Of a stretch of 27,314 nucleotides of DNA, positions 16,412-23,813 are shown one piece after another. The position numbers were made by a program, and so were the translations under genes. A model generated the notes under the pieces. It saw only the letters and a program-made list of their open reading frames with translations. It was not told the DNA's origin and ran no database searches. The stretch is from positions 1 through 27,314 of the forward strand of contig JBGVKZ010000028.1 in assembly GCA_045124055.1 (NCBI GenBank). The letters are read 5' to 3'. Position 1 is the stretch's first letter. Each line of letters opens with the position of its first letter. Origin of the DNA: CALZKI01 sp045124055. Lineage in GTDB: Bacteria > Bacillota > Clostridia > Lachnospirales > Lachnospiraceae.

Positions 16412-16726
16412 CTACCTATGCAAAAGAAAATCAACACTTTTTCTTAATTCATCACTAAACCCTTCCAAATCAGCAGTTGTTATCACACCACTATTAATCA
16501 GTGCCACAATATCGAAAATCATATTTCCTTTACTTAATTCAAGCATAACTCCCGGATGTTTCTTGTCCTTCTTTATTCGCTCTTCCAGCTCCCAGAACTT
16601 ATCCGAGGCATTTCCGTTTCCATTCAACATATCAATATATTCTTTCACTAAGCATTCCATATAATTTTCCTGCCATTCAGCAATGCATGCTCTGAATAAT
16701 TTCCAATCGCTTTTTGAAATTTCCAT
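16412..16726 (-). CDS. Conserved small helical protein upstream of the TOTE gene
   Basis: A 104-residue acidic, all-helical soluble protein (MEISKSDWKLFR, EYIDMLNG, KFWELEERIKKDKKHPGV, MIFDIVALINSGVIT, DELRKSVDFLL). I recognise the pattern as a small protein common in Firmicute accessory regions but know no function for it. GGAGG stands 5 bases before the chosen ATG at 16726. It ends 39 bases before the TOTE start, so it is likely the first gene of the TOTE/recombinase transcript. An accessory subunit or regulator is possible. Confidence 0.7.
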   Translation of the reverse strand: MEISKSDWKLFRACIAEWQENYMECLVKEYIDMLNGNGNASDKFWELEERIKKDKKHPGVMLELSKGNMIFDIVALINSGVITTADLEGFSDELRKSVDFLLHR

Positions 16727-16811
16727 GTAAACCTCCAATCAATGCTACTGCATTAACAAGCTCTTCTATTGTCCCAACAAAATTATACCGCTGTTCCAAC
16801 TGCAATTCAAC

Positions 16812-16843
16812 AAAAAATAGACAGCCATAACTCTGACTGTCTA
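16812..16843 (-). terminator. Intrinsic terminator of the downstream AbiF-type RNA
   Basis: On the minus strand a 7-bp stem (arms 16837-16843 and 16818-16824, 12-nt loop) is followed by six T residues (16817-16812). It ends the second RNA copy and also insulates abiF from the 104-residue gene. Confidence 0.75.
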
Positions 16844-16896
16844 CCCGCTAATGAGATATTTGGATTAAGGCATTACCCTTGCCTCTCTACGGCCAT
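16812..16896 (-). ncRNA. AbiF-type structured RNA, downstream copy
   Basis: The minus strand from 16894 to 16844 reads GGCCGTAGAGAGGCAAGGGT and on to ATTAGCGGG. It matches the copy upstream of abiF with only 5 transitions in 51 positions. GGCA/TGCC can pair around the AGGGTAA loop, and TTAAT/ATTAG forms the second stem (one pair becomes G-U here, C-G in the other copy). An intrinsic terminator follows at once: TAGACAG (16818-16824) with CTGTCTA (16837-16843), then six U. It may be a separate RNA or the processed 3' end of the abiF transcript. Confidence 0.72.
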
Positions 16897-16921
16897 AAAT
16901 AGTATATGCGTTATACTATTT
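16897..16921. repeat. 10-bp inverted repeat between abiF stop and second RNA
   Basis: AAATAGTATA (16897-16906) and TATACTATTT (16912-16921) flank TGCGT. Read on the minus strand, the downstream arm contains TATACT, with TTGAAT 19 bases upstream inside abiF. The dyad could therefore overlay a promoter for the downstream RNA, or be a stem separating abiF mRNA from it. Confidence 0.5.
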
Positions 16922-17874
16922 TAAAATTCAACTATTTTATCATAAATTTCTTCCCAATTACTTGGAAGAATTCCCAGTAAACATACATCTACCGGAGTTT
17001 TATTGATTAACTTTTTGATATCCTTCTTCATATTGTCTGTGTCGTCAATCGGAATCAATTTCTTTAGTGCATATATTCTAGAAAACAAATCATTATCTGC
17101 TTGCAACAAGGTTGCATCATCGTTAGAATCCATTAATACAACTGACGATGTCATACCTACTAACATTGAATTGTGTGCACAGTAATTTCTCAGATTTCTT
17201 ACGGCATCCAACCACGTATCCATGACCTCTGTGTCTCTTTTAGCATAGGTTGTTTTTGCAAATGAGTAAACCAGAATTGCCTTGCGCAAATCACCACGCA
17301 AATAATTATACATCATCGTTACTGTCCCTAACTCAAAGTAACTAAACGCAACCCATACCGGCAATTTATTCTTTTGCCGATTACCACCTTTTCTATATTC
17401 CTTCAGTTCAGGATATTTTCTCACATCTTTGCGCAACTTTTCCTCTTTATCAAGTATATCTTTATACAGATGATTGTTAAAGAAAACTATGTTTTGTTTT
17501 CTTTTCTTGGCATCCTTTTCACCTTGCGAAGGTGTATATGACTGCTTATCCAAATAAAACGTACCATTATTCAATTTTATTGAACAGGCATTAGATAATG
17601 CGCTTTTAAAACGAACCTCTGCTCTGTTGCAATAAAAATTCAATATCCTCCTAAGCCCCACATCGAACTTATACAATGCAAACAATGTATCCTGTTTCGA
17701 TTTTGCACCAGTTACTCCGACTCTTGACAACAAAAACTTTCCATATCTACTCGCTCGAAAATATCCAGCATAATTTAGAAAATCTCTCATCCTCTTACGC
17801 TGTCTGAAAGAAACATATTTTTTCATTTGTATTACTTGTTCTTCAAGTGTTATTGGCGGTTCTGTATTTGCCAT
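16921..17874 (-). CDS. abiF: AbiF/Abi_2 family HEPN protein (abortive infection)
   Basis: A 317-residue protein of the Abi_2 (AbiD/AbiF) family, phage-abortive proteins built around a HEPN RNase fold. The N-terminal part shows ITLEEQVIQMKKYVSF and FLNYAGYFRASRYGKFL. Central LPVWVAFSYFELGTVTMMYNYL is the family's conserved helix. The HEPN active motif is R229-N-Y-C-A-H234 in AVRNLRNYCAHN, an intact R-x4-H expected to cut RNA. The start is the ATG at 17874, 7 bases after GAGG. The gene lies directly behind the terminator of one structured RNA and in front of a second copy. Known AbiF RNAs accompany these genes, and the RNA is thought to restrain the toxin. Expression here would depend on read-through of the first terminator. 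Confidence 0.88.
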   Translation of the reverse strand: MANTEPPITLEEQVIQMKKYVSFRQRKRMRDFLNYAGYFRASRYGKFLLSRVGVTGAKSKQDTLFALYKFDVGLRRILNFYCNRAEVRFKSALSNACSIKLNNGTFYLDKQSYTPSQGEKDAKKRKQNIVFFNNHLYKDILDKEEKLRKDVRKYPELKEYRKGGNRQKNKLPVWVAFSYFELGTVTMMYNYLRGDLRKAILVYSFAKTTYAKRDTEVMDTWLDAVRNLRNYCAHNSMLVGMTSSVVLMDSNDDATLLQADNDLFSRIYALKKLIPIDDTDNMKKDIKKLINKTPVDVCLLGILPSNWEEIYDKIVEF

Positions 17875-17892
17875 CACATCACCTCTTTTCGG

Positions 17893-17921
17893 TAAAAAAA
17901 AAGAATGGATATACCATTCTT
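17893..17921 (-). terminator. Intrinsic terminator between the RNA and abiF
   Basis: On the minus strand AAGAATGG and CCATTCTT (17914-17921 and 17901-17908) form a perfect 8-bp stem with a 5-nt loop, followed by a run of seven or more T. It should end most transcripts before abiF and set the RNA-to-toxin ratio. Confidence 0.88.
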
Positions 17922-17977
17922 AATCCCGCTAATAGGATATTTGGATTAGGGCACTACCCTTGCCTCCCTACGGCCTA
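17893..17977 (-). ncRNA. AbiF-type structured RNA, upstream copy
   Basis: A short RNA of about 85 nt with promoter, conserved 51-nt core (17975 to 17925, from GGCCGTAGGGAGG to ATTAGCGGG) and terminator, ending 19 bases before the abiF start. GGCA/TGCC closes a 7-nt loop, and CTAAT/ATTAG forms a second hairpin with a CCAAATATCCT loop. The layout (own promoter, RNA, terminator, then toxin gene) parallels RNA-antitoxin loci such as ToxIN. I believe it belongs to the Rfam AbiF motif from comparative searches; a covariance search would settle this. Confidence 0.78.
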
Positions 17978-17982
17978 CATAA

Positions 17983-18011
17983 ACTCTATCATTTCTCTTA
18001 AAAAAAGTCAA
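17983..18011 (-). promoter_or_regulatory. Sigma-70 promoter of the upstream AbiF-type RNA
   Basis: Minus-strand TTGACT (18006-18011), a 17-base spacer and TAGAGT (17983-17988) place the start near 17976-17978, exactly at the beginning of the conserved RNA core. Confidence 0.75.
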
Positions 18012-18014
18012 TTC

Positions 18015-18061
18015 TTTTCCGGATTTTATTCGAATTTTTTCCGGATTTTATTCGAATTTTT
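18015..18061. repeat. 22-bp tandem repeat behind the RNA promoter
   Basis: The unit with core CCGGATTTTATTCGAA occurs twice with a period of 22 (cores starting at 18019 and 18041), flanked by T-runs. It lies immediately upstream of the -35 box on the minus strand, at the position of an activator or repressor site or of UP-like A/T tracts. The inner ATTCGAAT is palindromic. Confidence 0.7.
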
Positions 18062-18154
18062 ATTTGTAGTTTATTCTATTGTCTCAATAACTTTTTCTTT
18101 TTGAACGCTCTTTCATATGTATCACATCCCACTCTCGCAGGATGTCGGTAATCC

Positions 18155-18349
18155 TTATGCAACTTTCCTAAATCGTTTCTGAAATCTATTCACATAAGTC
18201 TCATACCGAAGTATTGTCCCTTCTGCTTCATAACGCCAAGTTTCTGGTTCTAACTGAAGCTCTACAACTATATCACGCAAAACCTCCAGACCATACTTTT
18301 CCATCATCTCAGCCAGAAATGTGCAGCAGCGTTCAAATTCCTTGTTCAA
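18155..18349 (-). CDS. 64-residue hypothetical protein
   Basis: A small helical protein (start reads NKEFERCCTFLAEMMEKYG, then VLRDIVVELQLEPETWRYE) with a basic end (RFQKRFRKVA). It starts with TTG at 18349, supported by GGAGG 6 bases before. No family known; the amphipathic first helix and basic tail would suit a nucleic-acid or protein-binding adaptor. A minus-strand TATAAT at 18395-18400 may be its -10 box. It lies upstream of the AbiF locus on the same strand, separated by the RNA promoter. Confidence 0.6.
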   Translation of the reverse strand: MNKEFERCCTFLAEMMEKYGLEVLRDIVVELQLEPETWRYEAEGTILRYETYVNRFQKRFRKVA

Positions 18350-18419
18350 AGCTTTCCTCCTTCCGTAGTAACAATGCTCACTTCTGCATCTTTTATTATA
18401 AACAAGTCACCTAAGACTT

Positions 18420-19165
18420 CTTTCATATATATTACAACTACACTACAAAGAAATCAATGATTCTGGCAACCGGAAAATTATTCTTACTTTCTAGCAATCT
18501 TTCTATTTATAACCTCGATGTACAGTGTAAAAAATACACGAAAACAATTTTTGTCAACCATATTCTACTTCTTTGCTCAAAGTACATCTTCCATAACTTA
18601 CTGAACAAAATGAACTTAAGATAACCATGGCAAGATACGCATCAGAGACATCTCTGCCTCCTCCAATGCATCTTGTCTGGGTGTTCCCCCCTGCCCCCCT
18701 GTTATTATCCCTTTACTGTAAAATATGGAGTGAAAAAACCTATCTGCACGAAAATACGGAGTATTCCAGCCATTTTACAGTAAAAAACGGGTGATATGAT
18801 TGCTACCACAAATGAATTACTTTTTAAAGTGCAGTAAAATTTGAAGTAAAAATTATACTTCACATTATAATATAATGTATTTCAGCGCTTTTACCGTAAA
18901 AAATGATGTGCTCTTTTTCTCTTTTTTTCAACTATTTTAGCACATGAAAAACTGATGTAAAAATGAACTTTTACTGTAAAATACACACCATTATAGTATT
19001 AATTTTCATCCATAATCTTTTCACAAAAGTACAATTTTATGCTACCACAATTATCGTTATGAGAAGATTGCTTAATTACGGAATAAGTGTTTCTCACACT
19101 GGATGTCTGTATAAATTCGTTAGGACAATGATTTTGATACAATTCAACGATGAACCCTTTTTACA
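18420..19165. other. Gene-free region of about 750 bp with repeated palindromes
   Basis: No supported gene. It holds the TTTTACNGTAAAA family (18711-18981), a C-rich tract at 18684-18699 (G-rich on the minus strand), and a possible minus-strand promoter, TTGACA at 18552-18557 with TATTTT 15 bases on. Placed between the terminator of the dynamin operon and the 64-residue gene, it may be a control region, replication origin or former junction. Confidence 0.55.
18711..18981. repeat. Four copies of a 13-bp palindrome, TTTTACNGTAAAA
   Basis: Perfect copies stand at 18773-18785 (centre A), 18889-18901 (centre C) and 18969-18981 (centre T). A copy with one change (first T to C) is at 18711-18723. 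Half sites GTAAAA occur at 18833, 18846 and 18957. The central base varies while both arms are conserved, as expected for a dimeric protein's site. Spacing is irregular (62, 116 and 80 bp). Confidence 0.75.
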
Positions 19166-19195
19166 AGAAAAGGTGGGTTCATTTGAACCCACCTC
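19166..19195 (-). terminator. Intrinsic terminator of the dynamin/GHH-nuclease operon
   Basis: AGGTGGGTTCA (19172-19182) and TGAACCCACCT (19185-19195) form an 11-bp perfect stem 21 bases past the SUKH stop. On the minus strand it is followed by TTTCTT. This closes the five-gene unit. The reverse direction lacks a T-run. Confidence 0.82.
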
Positions 19196-19216
19196 CAAGA
19201 AAGCAATTTGCATATT

Positions 19217-19576
19217 CTAATCAATTAAATCCAAGAAAGAAGAAAAGTTTTCTGCCATTAATTCATCATCTATCTTGCTAATACCATGACAACATGTATA
19301 TATCTTTCCTTCATATACATATATTGGATCCCCATTACAAGTTGCAAAAATGAATCTTTCATTTCCAATCGAATAATCTGATTGGGTATCCTCTAATTCA
19401 TCAGCCGGAATGAATCTGACTGCATTTCCGTCCATTGTTATTTCAACATCTATAGGATTTGCTTTCTGATAAAAATCTTTGATGCAACTAGGTAAGAACT
19501 CGTTTACTTCCGTTTCTTCAAAAATGTTACGATTATCTTGTTCCATAGACTTTTTCACAAAATCTTCTATTATCAT
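19217..19576 (-). CDS. SUKH (SMI1/KNR4)-type immunity-like protein
   Basis: A 119-residue protein. The order of elements fits the SUKH fold: an N-terminal helix (MIIEDFVKKSMEQ), NEFLPSCIKDFYQKANPI (the L-P-x-x-x-x-x-F/Y-Y helix typical of SUKH), VEITMDGNAVRFIPADEL, then FIFATCNGDPIYVYEGKIYTCCHG (the strand pair with G-D-P-I-Y). SUKH proteins are well-known immunity partners of nuclease toxins. The start is the ATG at 19576, preceded by AGGAGG inside the end of the nuclease gene. Only 10 bases separate the genes, as expected for toxin and immunity. It is last in the operon. That it neutralises the upstream GHH nuclease is an inference from this pairing. Confidence 0.78.
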   Translation of the reverse strand: MIIEDFVKKSMEQDNRNIFEETEVNEFLPSCIKDFYQKANPIDVEITMDGNAVRFIPADELEDTQSDYSIGNERFIFATCNGDPIYVYEGKIYTCCHGISKIDDELMAENFSSFLDLID

Positions 19577-19586
19577 AAAAATCCTC

Positions 19587-20753
19587 CTAAGCAAAGCTTG
19601 GCTTACATTTTTCTATCATATAAATACGAAGTTTATCTGAATAATGTCGTTGATGAACAGCGTCCGTTATCGCATATGTAACAAATATTATTCCTGTACT
19701 AACAGATACAATAATTCCCGCGGGTCCTCCAAAGATTCCTTGTGCTGCTATTGAGACAGCAAGTAATGATAATGAAAACAATGCTTGCTTGCCCACTTGA
19801 ATTGCAGCTGACTTTAAGGATTCTCCCTTACAAATTAACTTCACAAATTGTACTGTTGAGAACACTGCTATTGTAATTGCACCTATAGCTCCCATGTTGC
19901 ACATTTTAGCAATATTTTCTGTAATCTCAATACCAACGTTCGAAAACAATCCTTCTAAAGCATGAGATGCCAACTGTCCCACTGTTCTACCTAATCCATA
20001 TCCAATCACAGACTGAACCCCTGACGTAATGCCAGACTTTCCACCATTAACAAATGCGTATTTTATTGAATCAGGTGTAACTCCTGTTTGAGCTAGTGAC
20101 ACAGCAAATCCTATTGTAAAACCCACTCCTACTCCAATAGCTGCCGCAATACCAAGTCCTCTTAATTCGTTCTTAAAAACTCTCTTTCCATTAGTATTCT
20201 TAAGCATCTTATCTTTGTCTATCTTATCAGCATCGCTTTCATTTTGAAAATTGCCATTATGCCCCTCTTCAAGATGCTCTTTTCTAGTTTTATAGAATTT
20301 AATATTGTCAGGATCACCTTGGTCTTCAGGATGGTCTGCTACATTCTTTTGATGATGTCCCTCTGCTCCTCTTACTTTTCCGGTGTCTCTAATTTCTTGG
20401 CATTGTTCATCATTCCAATCAGTAGAACCGTTTCCTCCCATCTCAACATCTGCTTTTTCATAATCCCACGCGAGTTTAACGCCATCACTTCTTGCCCCTT
20501 TATATCCAGGGTCATTAGCTAATCCTTCTGACACTTTATTGGCAATTCTCTCTCTCTCTTCATGAAGGACATCCAAAAAAGCATTCAATTGATTATTAAA
20601 CTGAGTAGTTGTTGTAGCAGTTGTATATGTAGTAGTCGCTATTGTTGTCGCAGATAAGCCACCTACGTACGAAGAATCCATGTTGAATCTTGGTTGAGTA
20701 GTGGTAGTCTGATAGAAGGTCAAACTTTGTGTTTTTCTTGCATCAACTATCAT
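19587..20753 (-). CDS. GHH-signature HNH nuclease with large membrane domain (putative effector)
   Basis: A 388-residue protein. Residues 15-52 are a Thr-rich low-complexity stretch, and 53-95 are helical. The nuclease core spans ~126-172: RGAEGHHQKN (G132-H133-H134), H141 in DHPEDQGDPDN, D148/N150, then EHLEEGHNGNF with H160 and H165. This is the GHH variant of the HNH/EndoVII superfamily found in polymorphic toxins. Residues ~197-368 are Gly/Ala-rich hydrophobic helices (GIAAAIGVGVGFTIGFAV; AIGAITIAVFSTVQFV; ALFSLSLLAVSIAAQ; GIIVSVSTGIIFVTYA), so the protein should sit in or insert into membrane. The usual toxin order puts the nuclease last; here it precedes the membrane part. The ATG at 20753 is 8 bases from GAGG; an ATG at 20759 overlaps the previous stop. 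Confidence 0.75.
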   Translation of the reverse strand: MIVDARKTQSLTFYQTTTTQPRFNMDSSYVGGLSATTIATTTYTTATTTTQFNNQLNAFLDVLHEERERIANKVSEGLANDPGYKGARSDGVKLAWDYEKADVEMGGNGSTDWNDEQCQEIRDTGKVRGAEGHHQKNVADHPEDQGDPDNIKFYKTRKEHLEEGHNGNFQNESDADKIDKDKMLKNTNGKRVFKNELRGLGIAAAIGVGVGFTIGFAVSLAQTGVTPDSIKYAFVNGGKSGITSGVQSVIGYGLGRTVGQLASHALEGLFSNVGIEITENIAKMCNMGAIGAITIAVFSTVQFVKLICKGESLKSAAIQVGKQALFSLSLLAVSIAAQGIFGGPAGIIVSVSTGIIFVTYAITDAVHQRHYSDKLRIYMIEKCKPSFA

Positions 20754-20758
20754 AATCA

Positions 20759-21586
20759 TCACCTCATTTTTCGTTCACACTCAATCGAATATCTTGTCAA
20801 AGCCAGCTTACCATCGTCATCTAGTTTTCCAAAAATAAACGAGTAAACATGATTATAATAAATTAACGTTTCATTAAATAGCCTTCCCGCATCAAATGCA
20901 AAAAGTGTCGATGAAACTAAAGCAAATAATTGTGTTTGATTTTTATACTTGCTCTCATCATTTCGGAATTTCTTGAATGCAGAATCATATGCTTCAACAG
21001 CTTTCTTGTTATACTCTACATTACTAATATGTTCCAATTCTCGCATTTTTGAACTAATAATATCAGTGCATTCTCTATTAAGCTGGTCATAGAGAACTTT
21101 TTGTTCTTCGTTCAAATAATCATGCTCTATTCTAGTGTCAATTAAGCTGATTTCTCGCAGATTTTTATCAAAATCATCTTTTGACTTTGCACTTGCAATT
21201 TTCTGCTTTATTGAAAATAACTGTTTAATCAACTTAGCATTTTCAAGTTCAATCTGACGCAACCCATCGTTTTCCTTAGCTATTTCTTCATCATCAATCA
21301 TTACAGCTAACTCACCCATTTTACTCCGATATGAAGAAATTTTATCAATTACTTCTGGAGTAAGTTCCGCATTTTCTTCATAAAATGAAAGAGTTACATT
21401 GGCTTGTCCAATAAAGTTCTTTCTTTCATTTAGGGAAGGTAGCTTCTCAGCCAATGATAATAACAAATCAACATACGCTGATACACATTCATCATCGCCG
21501 GGATTTTTGTTTACCATGTTTCTTCCTACTAATAGGGCTTCCGTAATCTTTCCGGCTTCCTTATATTCTAAAAACAACGAATTCAT
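20759..21586 (-). CDS. Helical/coiled-coil protein of the dynamin operon
   Basis: A 275-residue all-helical soluble protein of unknown function. The first ~90 residues look like TPR-type helix pairs (YKEAGKITEALLVGRNMV; ECVSAYVDLLLSLAEKL). A Glu/Lys/Ile-rich coiled coil runs over ~100-190 (EIAKENDGLRQIELENAKL, IKQLFSIKQKIASAKS). The last ~80 residues include LFALVSSTLFAFDAGRLFNE. ATG at 21586 follows AAGGAGG. Its TGA overlaps an ATG of the nuclease gene, so the two are tightly coupled. A role as adaptor between the GTPase upstream and the membrane nuclease downstream is inferred from the operon only. Confidence 0.72.
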   Translation of the reverse strand: MNSLFLEYKEAGKITEALLVGRNMVNKNPGDDECVSAYVDLLLSLAEKLPSLNERKNFIGQANVTLSFYEENAELTPEVIDKISSYRSKMGELAVMIDDEEIAKENDGLRQIELENAKLIKQLFSIKQKIASAKSKDDFDKNLREISLIDTRIEHDYLNEEQKVLYDQLNRECTDIISSKMRELEHISNVEYNKKAVEAYDSAFKKFRNDESKYKNQTQLFALVSSTLFAFDAGRLFNETLIYYNHVYSFIFGKLDDDGKLALTRYSIECERKMR

Positions 21587-21637
21587 AAATCATTCCTCCT
21601 TCTTATAGGTCCCATTGATACATATTCTTAAACCACC

Positions 21638-23797
21638 TTATAACAATGGGATATTTTCGAAAAAACTTTGAATATTCTTTAATGCAATAATATTTTCGTT
21701 AATAGTATCAATATCATACTCTTCAACGGTACTACGAAGATTTGCAACATAATAGTTCCATTCTTCATCAAGCTTTTCAGTAGCCTGTTCAAATGCTCTA
21801 TCCGTATTCTCCCAATACTCCTTTATGGCAGTACGATATTTTCCCACTACATCATTCTCTTCATACGCCTTTACTAACTTCTTTGCGACACTCTTTTCCC
21901 ATCCACCGCCAAACAGTTTAGCAAGTCCTAATGAAGCAGCAATTACCAATCCGATAGCTATTCCTATTGGTCCTAAAGCCAAAGCACCTAAAGCAATATC
22001 ACCGCCAATTCCTAATATGAAATTCATACTTCCGAGTAAGAATGCGGCCTCTCCTGCAATATAAGCACCTAATCCACCGATTATTCCAATCTTCGATAAC
22101 GCTGATGCAAAAGCAAATCCAGCATCAAAATCAACATCAACATTAGATTTATCAAATGCAGCATTAATATTCTTGCTATACTGTGTAATGTATTGCTTGA
22201 TGCTCTCTCGTAATTCTTCAGATTTTTCTTCTAATAATCTCTCACAGGTTCCTTGCATTTCATCCTGTAACTGGCTTGCAAAACATTCTATATCATCTTT
22301 CTTATTCTTAATTTTCTTTAATTTTATTAAATTAGCAATGGCATCGGTATTTAATAATGAAGAACAATACTCACTATACTTATTTACGGACTCCACTGAT
22401 AAATTAGATATACTATCTTTTATTGCTTTTTTATTCTTATCATTATCAGCAATTCTTTGTAATTCTGAATCATCAATTTGCTTAAGCAAAAGAACATATC
22501 TTTCTCTATCTTCAACAAGTTTTTCGTATTTTTCTATCTCCGCCTTTAAACTAGGCTGTCTTGTATCAACATATTCATGAATAAATTCCTTTGTTCTCTT
22601 GTCAATAAGATTCGGCAATTGTTCTACAATCAACTTCAATTCGGACAAAAATCTCTCACACAAAGCCGGAATATCTGTTGTATATGTAAAGAACCTATCT
22701 TCTACAATTTTTGCAGAATAATCATATCCTGATGCATTGGTTCTTGAACTCCAATATTCCTTCGATAATGTTTTTGTAAAATTCTCGTATCCTTTTGTAA
22801 GGATATTTTTTAATTCAATTTCATTACCCTGACAAACTGTATGTGCTTGGGAAGCAACCACAAACAAATTTGAAAGTGGTTTTACTTCATTGTCACCTTT
22901 CTTCTCCCATATAGGAAGATTTCTAACATTTTGTTTCAAATATTCAATATCTTCAATTCTCATGAACCCATTAGCTTGAGACAAATAAATCAGGACATCG
23001 GTTCTTTGAGCTGCCTTCAAAGTAATCTCATCATCACTATCTGTTTCCGTACCAAATCCCGGCAAATCAACAATATCACAATTCAACAATATAGGGGCAT
23101 CAATAAATACTACAGCCGAACCCGCATTAGTAGATAATCCTCCACCCTGTCTTGTTCCAAATTTTCTTAATATGTCAATCTCACCCGATGCGATTTTCCA
23201 TTTTTTACAATACTCTTCGTCATACAACCTTTTAGCATTCCACAGGTTTTCTCCATCGCATTCACTAGCAAATACCCAAGCATCCTCTTTGATGAAATTT
23301 GGACGTTCTTTTATATGTTTGATATAAACCGCAATAGAAGTTGTTGGTGTCCAAGATGTAGGCATTTTCTCCATTCCAATCAAGGAATTAATCAAAGTAC
23401 TCTTTCCGGTATCAGAACGGCCAACAATAGAAATACTTGGTTTAACTAAATTTGCATCAATTCCTAATTGAAAATCCTTAATATATTTTTCTTTGTGTTC
23501 TTCTGACACTTCCATTCTTGTTAATGAATCCCTTATGTATTCAATAAGACTTTTTTTAGTAAAATCCGCTTTTTCCCAAGTATATTTTGCTTCAAATGCT
23601 TTTAGTTTTGGCTTTTCAAAAGAAGTTACCTCCTCAAATGACATTCCCGTTTTTTGGATAATAGCTTGAATAATATCCAACCCCGGATTGTTATTCTTTT
23701 CTAATTCTTTTACTGCAGATAAATCAAGACCGTATACACTAGCAAATTGCTCTTGTGACAGCTTTAGTTTATCTTCCCTAAGTGACTTAAAATTCAT
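21638..23797 (-). CDS. XRE-fused dynamin-like GTPase with C-terminal membrane segment
   Basis: A 719-residue GTPase. Residues ~1-60 form an XRE-type helix-turn-helix (KLKLSQEQFASVYGLDLSAV). The dynamin-family G domain follows: G1 GRSDTGKST (126-134), G2 threonines in WTPTTS, G3 DLPGFG (244-249) and, in the place of the G4 NKxD, a divergent VASQAH (314-319). A long helical stalk follows (~385-550). Residues ~560-629 form a Gly/Ala-rich hydrophobic paddle (IGIIGGLGAYIAGEAAFLLG; LGPIGIAIGLVIAASLGLA), and the tail is helical. Bacterial dynamin-like proteins bind and reshape membranes, some in phage defence. A DNA-binding start on such a GTPase is unusual. The ATG at 23797 follows GGAGGAAGG, 16 bases after the WYL stop. 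Confidence 0.85.
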   Translation of the reverse strand: MNFKSLREDKLKLSQEQFASVYGLDLSAVKELEKNNNPGLDIIQAIIQKTGMSFEEVTSFEKPKLKAFEAKYTWEKADFTKKSLIEYIRDSLTRMEVSEEHKEKYIKDFQLGIDANLVKPSISIVGRSDTGKSTLINSLIGMEKMPTSWTPTTSIAVYIKHIKERPNFIKEDAWVFASECDGENLWNAKRLYDEEYCKKWKIASGEIDILRKFGTRQGGGLSTNAGSAVVFIDAPILLNCDIVDLPGFGTETDSDDEITLKAAQRTDVLIYLSQANGFMRIEDIEYLKQNVRNLPIWEKKGDNEVKPLSNLFVVASQAHTVCQGNEIELKNILTKGYENFTKTLSKEYWSSRTNASGYDYSAKIVEDRFFTYTTDIPALCERFLSELKLIVEQLPNLIDKRTKEFIHEYVDTRQPSLKAEIEKYEKLVEDRERYVLLLKQIDDSELQRIADNDKNKKAIKDSISNLSVESVNKYSEYCSSLLNTDAIANLIKLKKIKNKKDDIECFASQLQDEMQGTCERLLEEKSEELRESIKQYITQYSKNINAAFDKSNVDVDFDAGFAFASALSKIGIIGGLGAYIAGEAAFLLGSMNFILGIGGDIALGALALGPIGIAIGLVIAASLGLAKLFGGGWEKSVAKKLVKAYEENDVVGKYRTAIKEYWENTDRAFEQATEKLDEEWNYYVANLRSTVEEYDIDTINENIIALKNIQSFFENIPLL

Positions 23798-23813
23798 AAT
23801 ACCTTCCTCCATT

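Noticed and set aside
16113..16664. 183-codon plus-strand frame opposite the TOTE gene start
   Set aside because: Ser/Phe-rich antisense shadow of two well-supported minus-strand genes.
18015..18061. Short tandem repeats that might be a small CRISPR array
   Set aside because: Only two units, no unique spacers between them (period 22 with T-runs), and no cas genes; better explained as promoter-proximal repeats.
18600..18720. Possible gene remnant around the C-rich tract (minus frame ending EEAEMSLMRILPWLS)
   Set aside because: Two frames give protein-like text but neither has a start, a binding site or a recognisable family; recorded only as a G/C-skewed tract.
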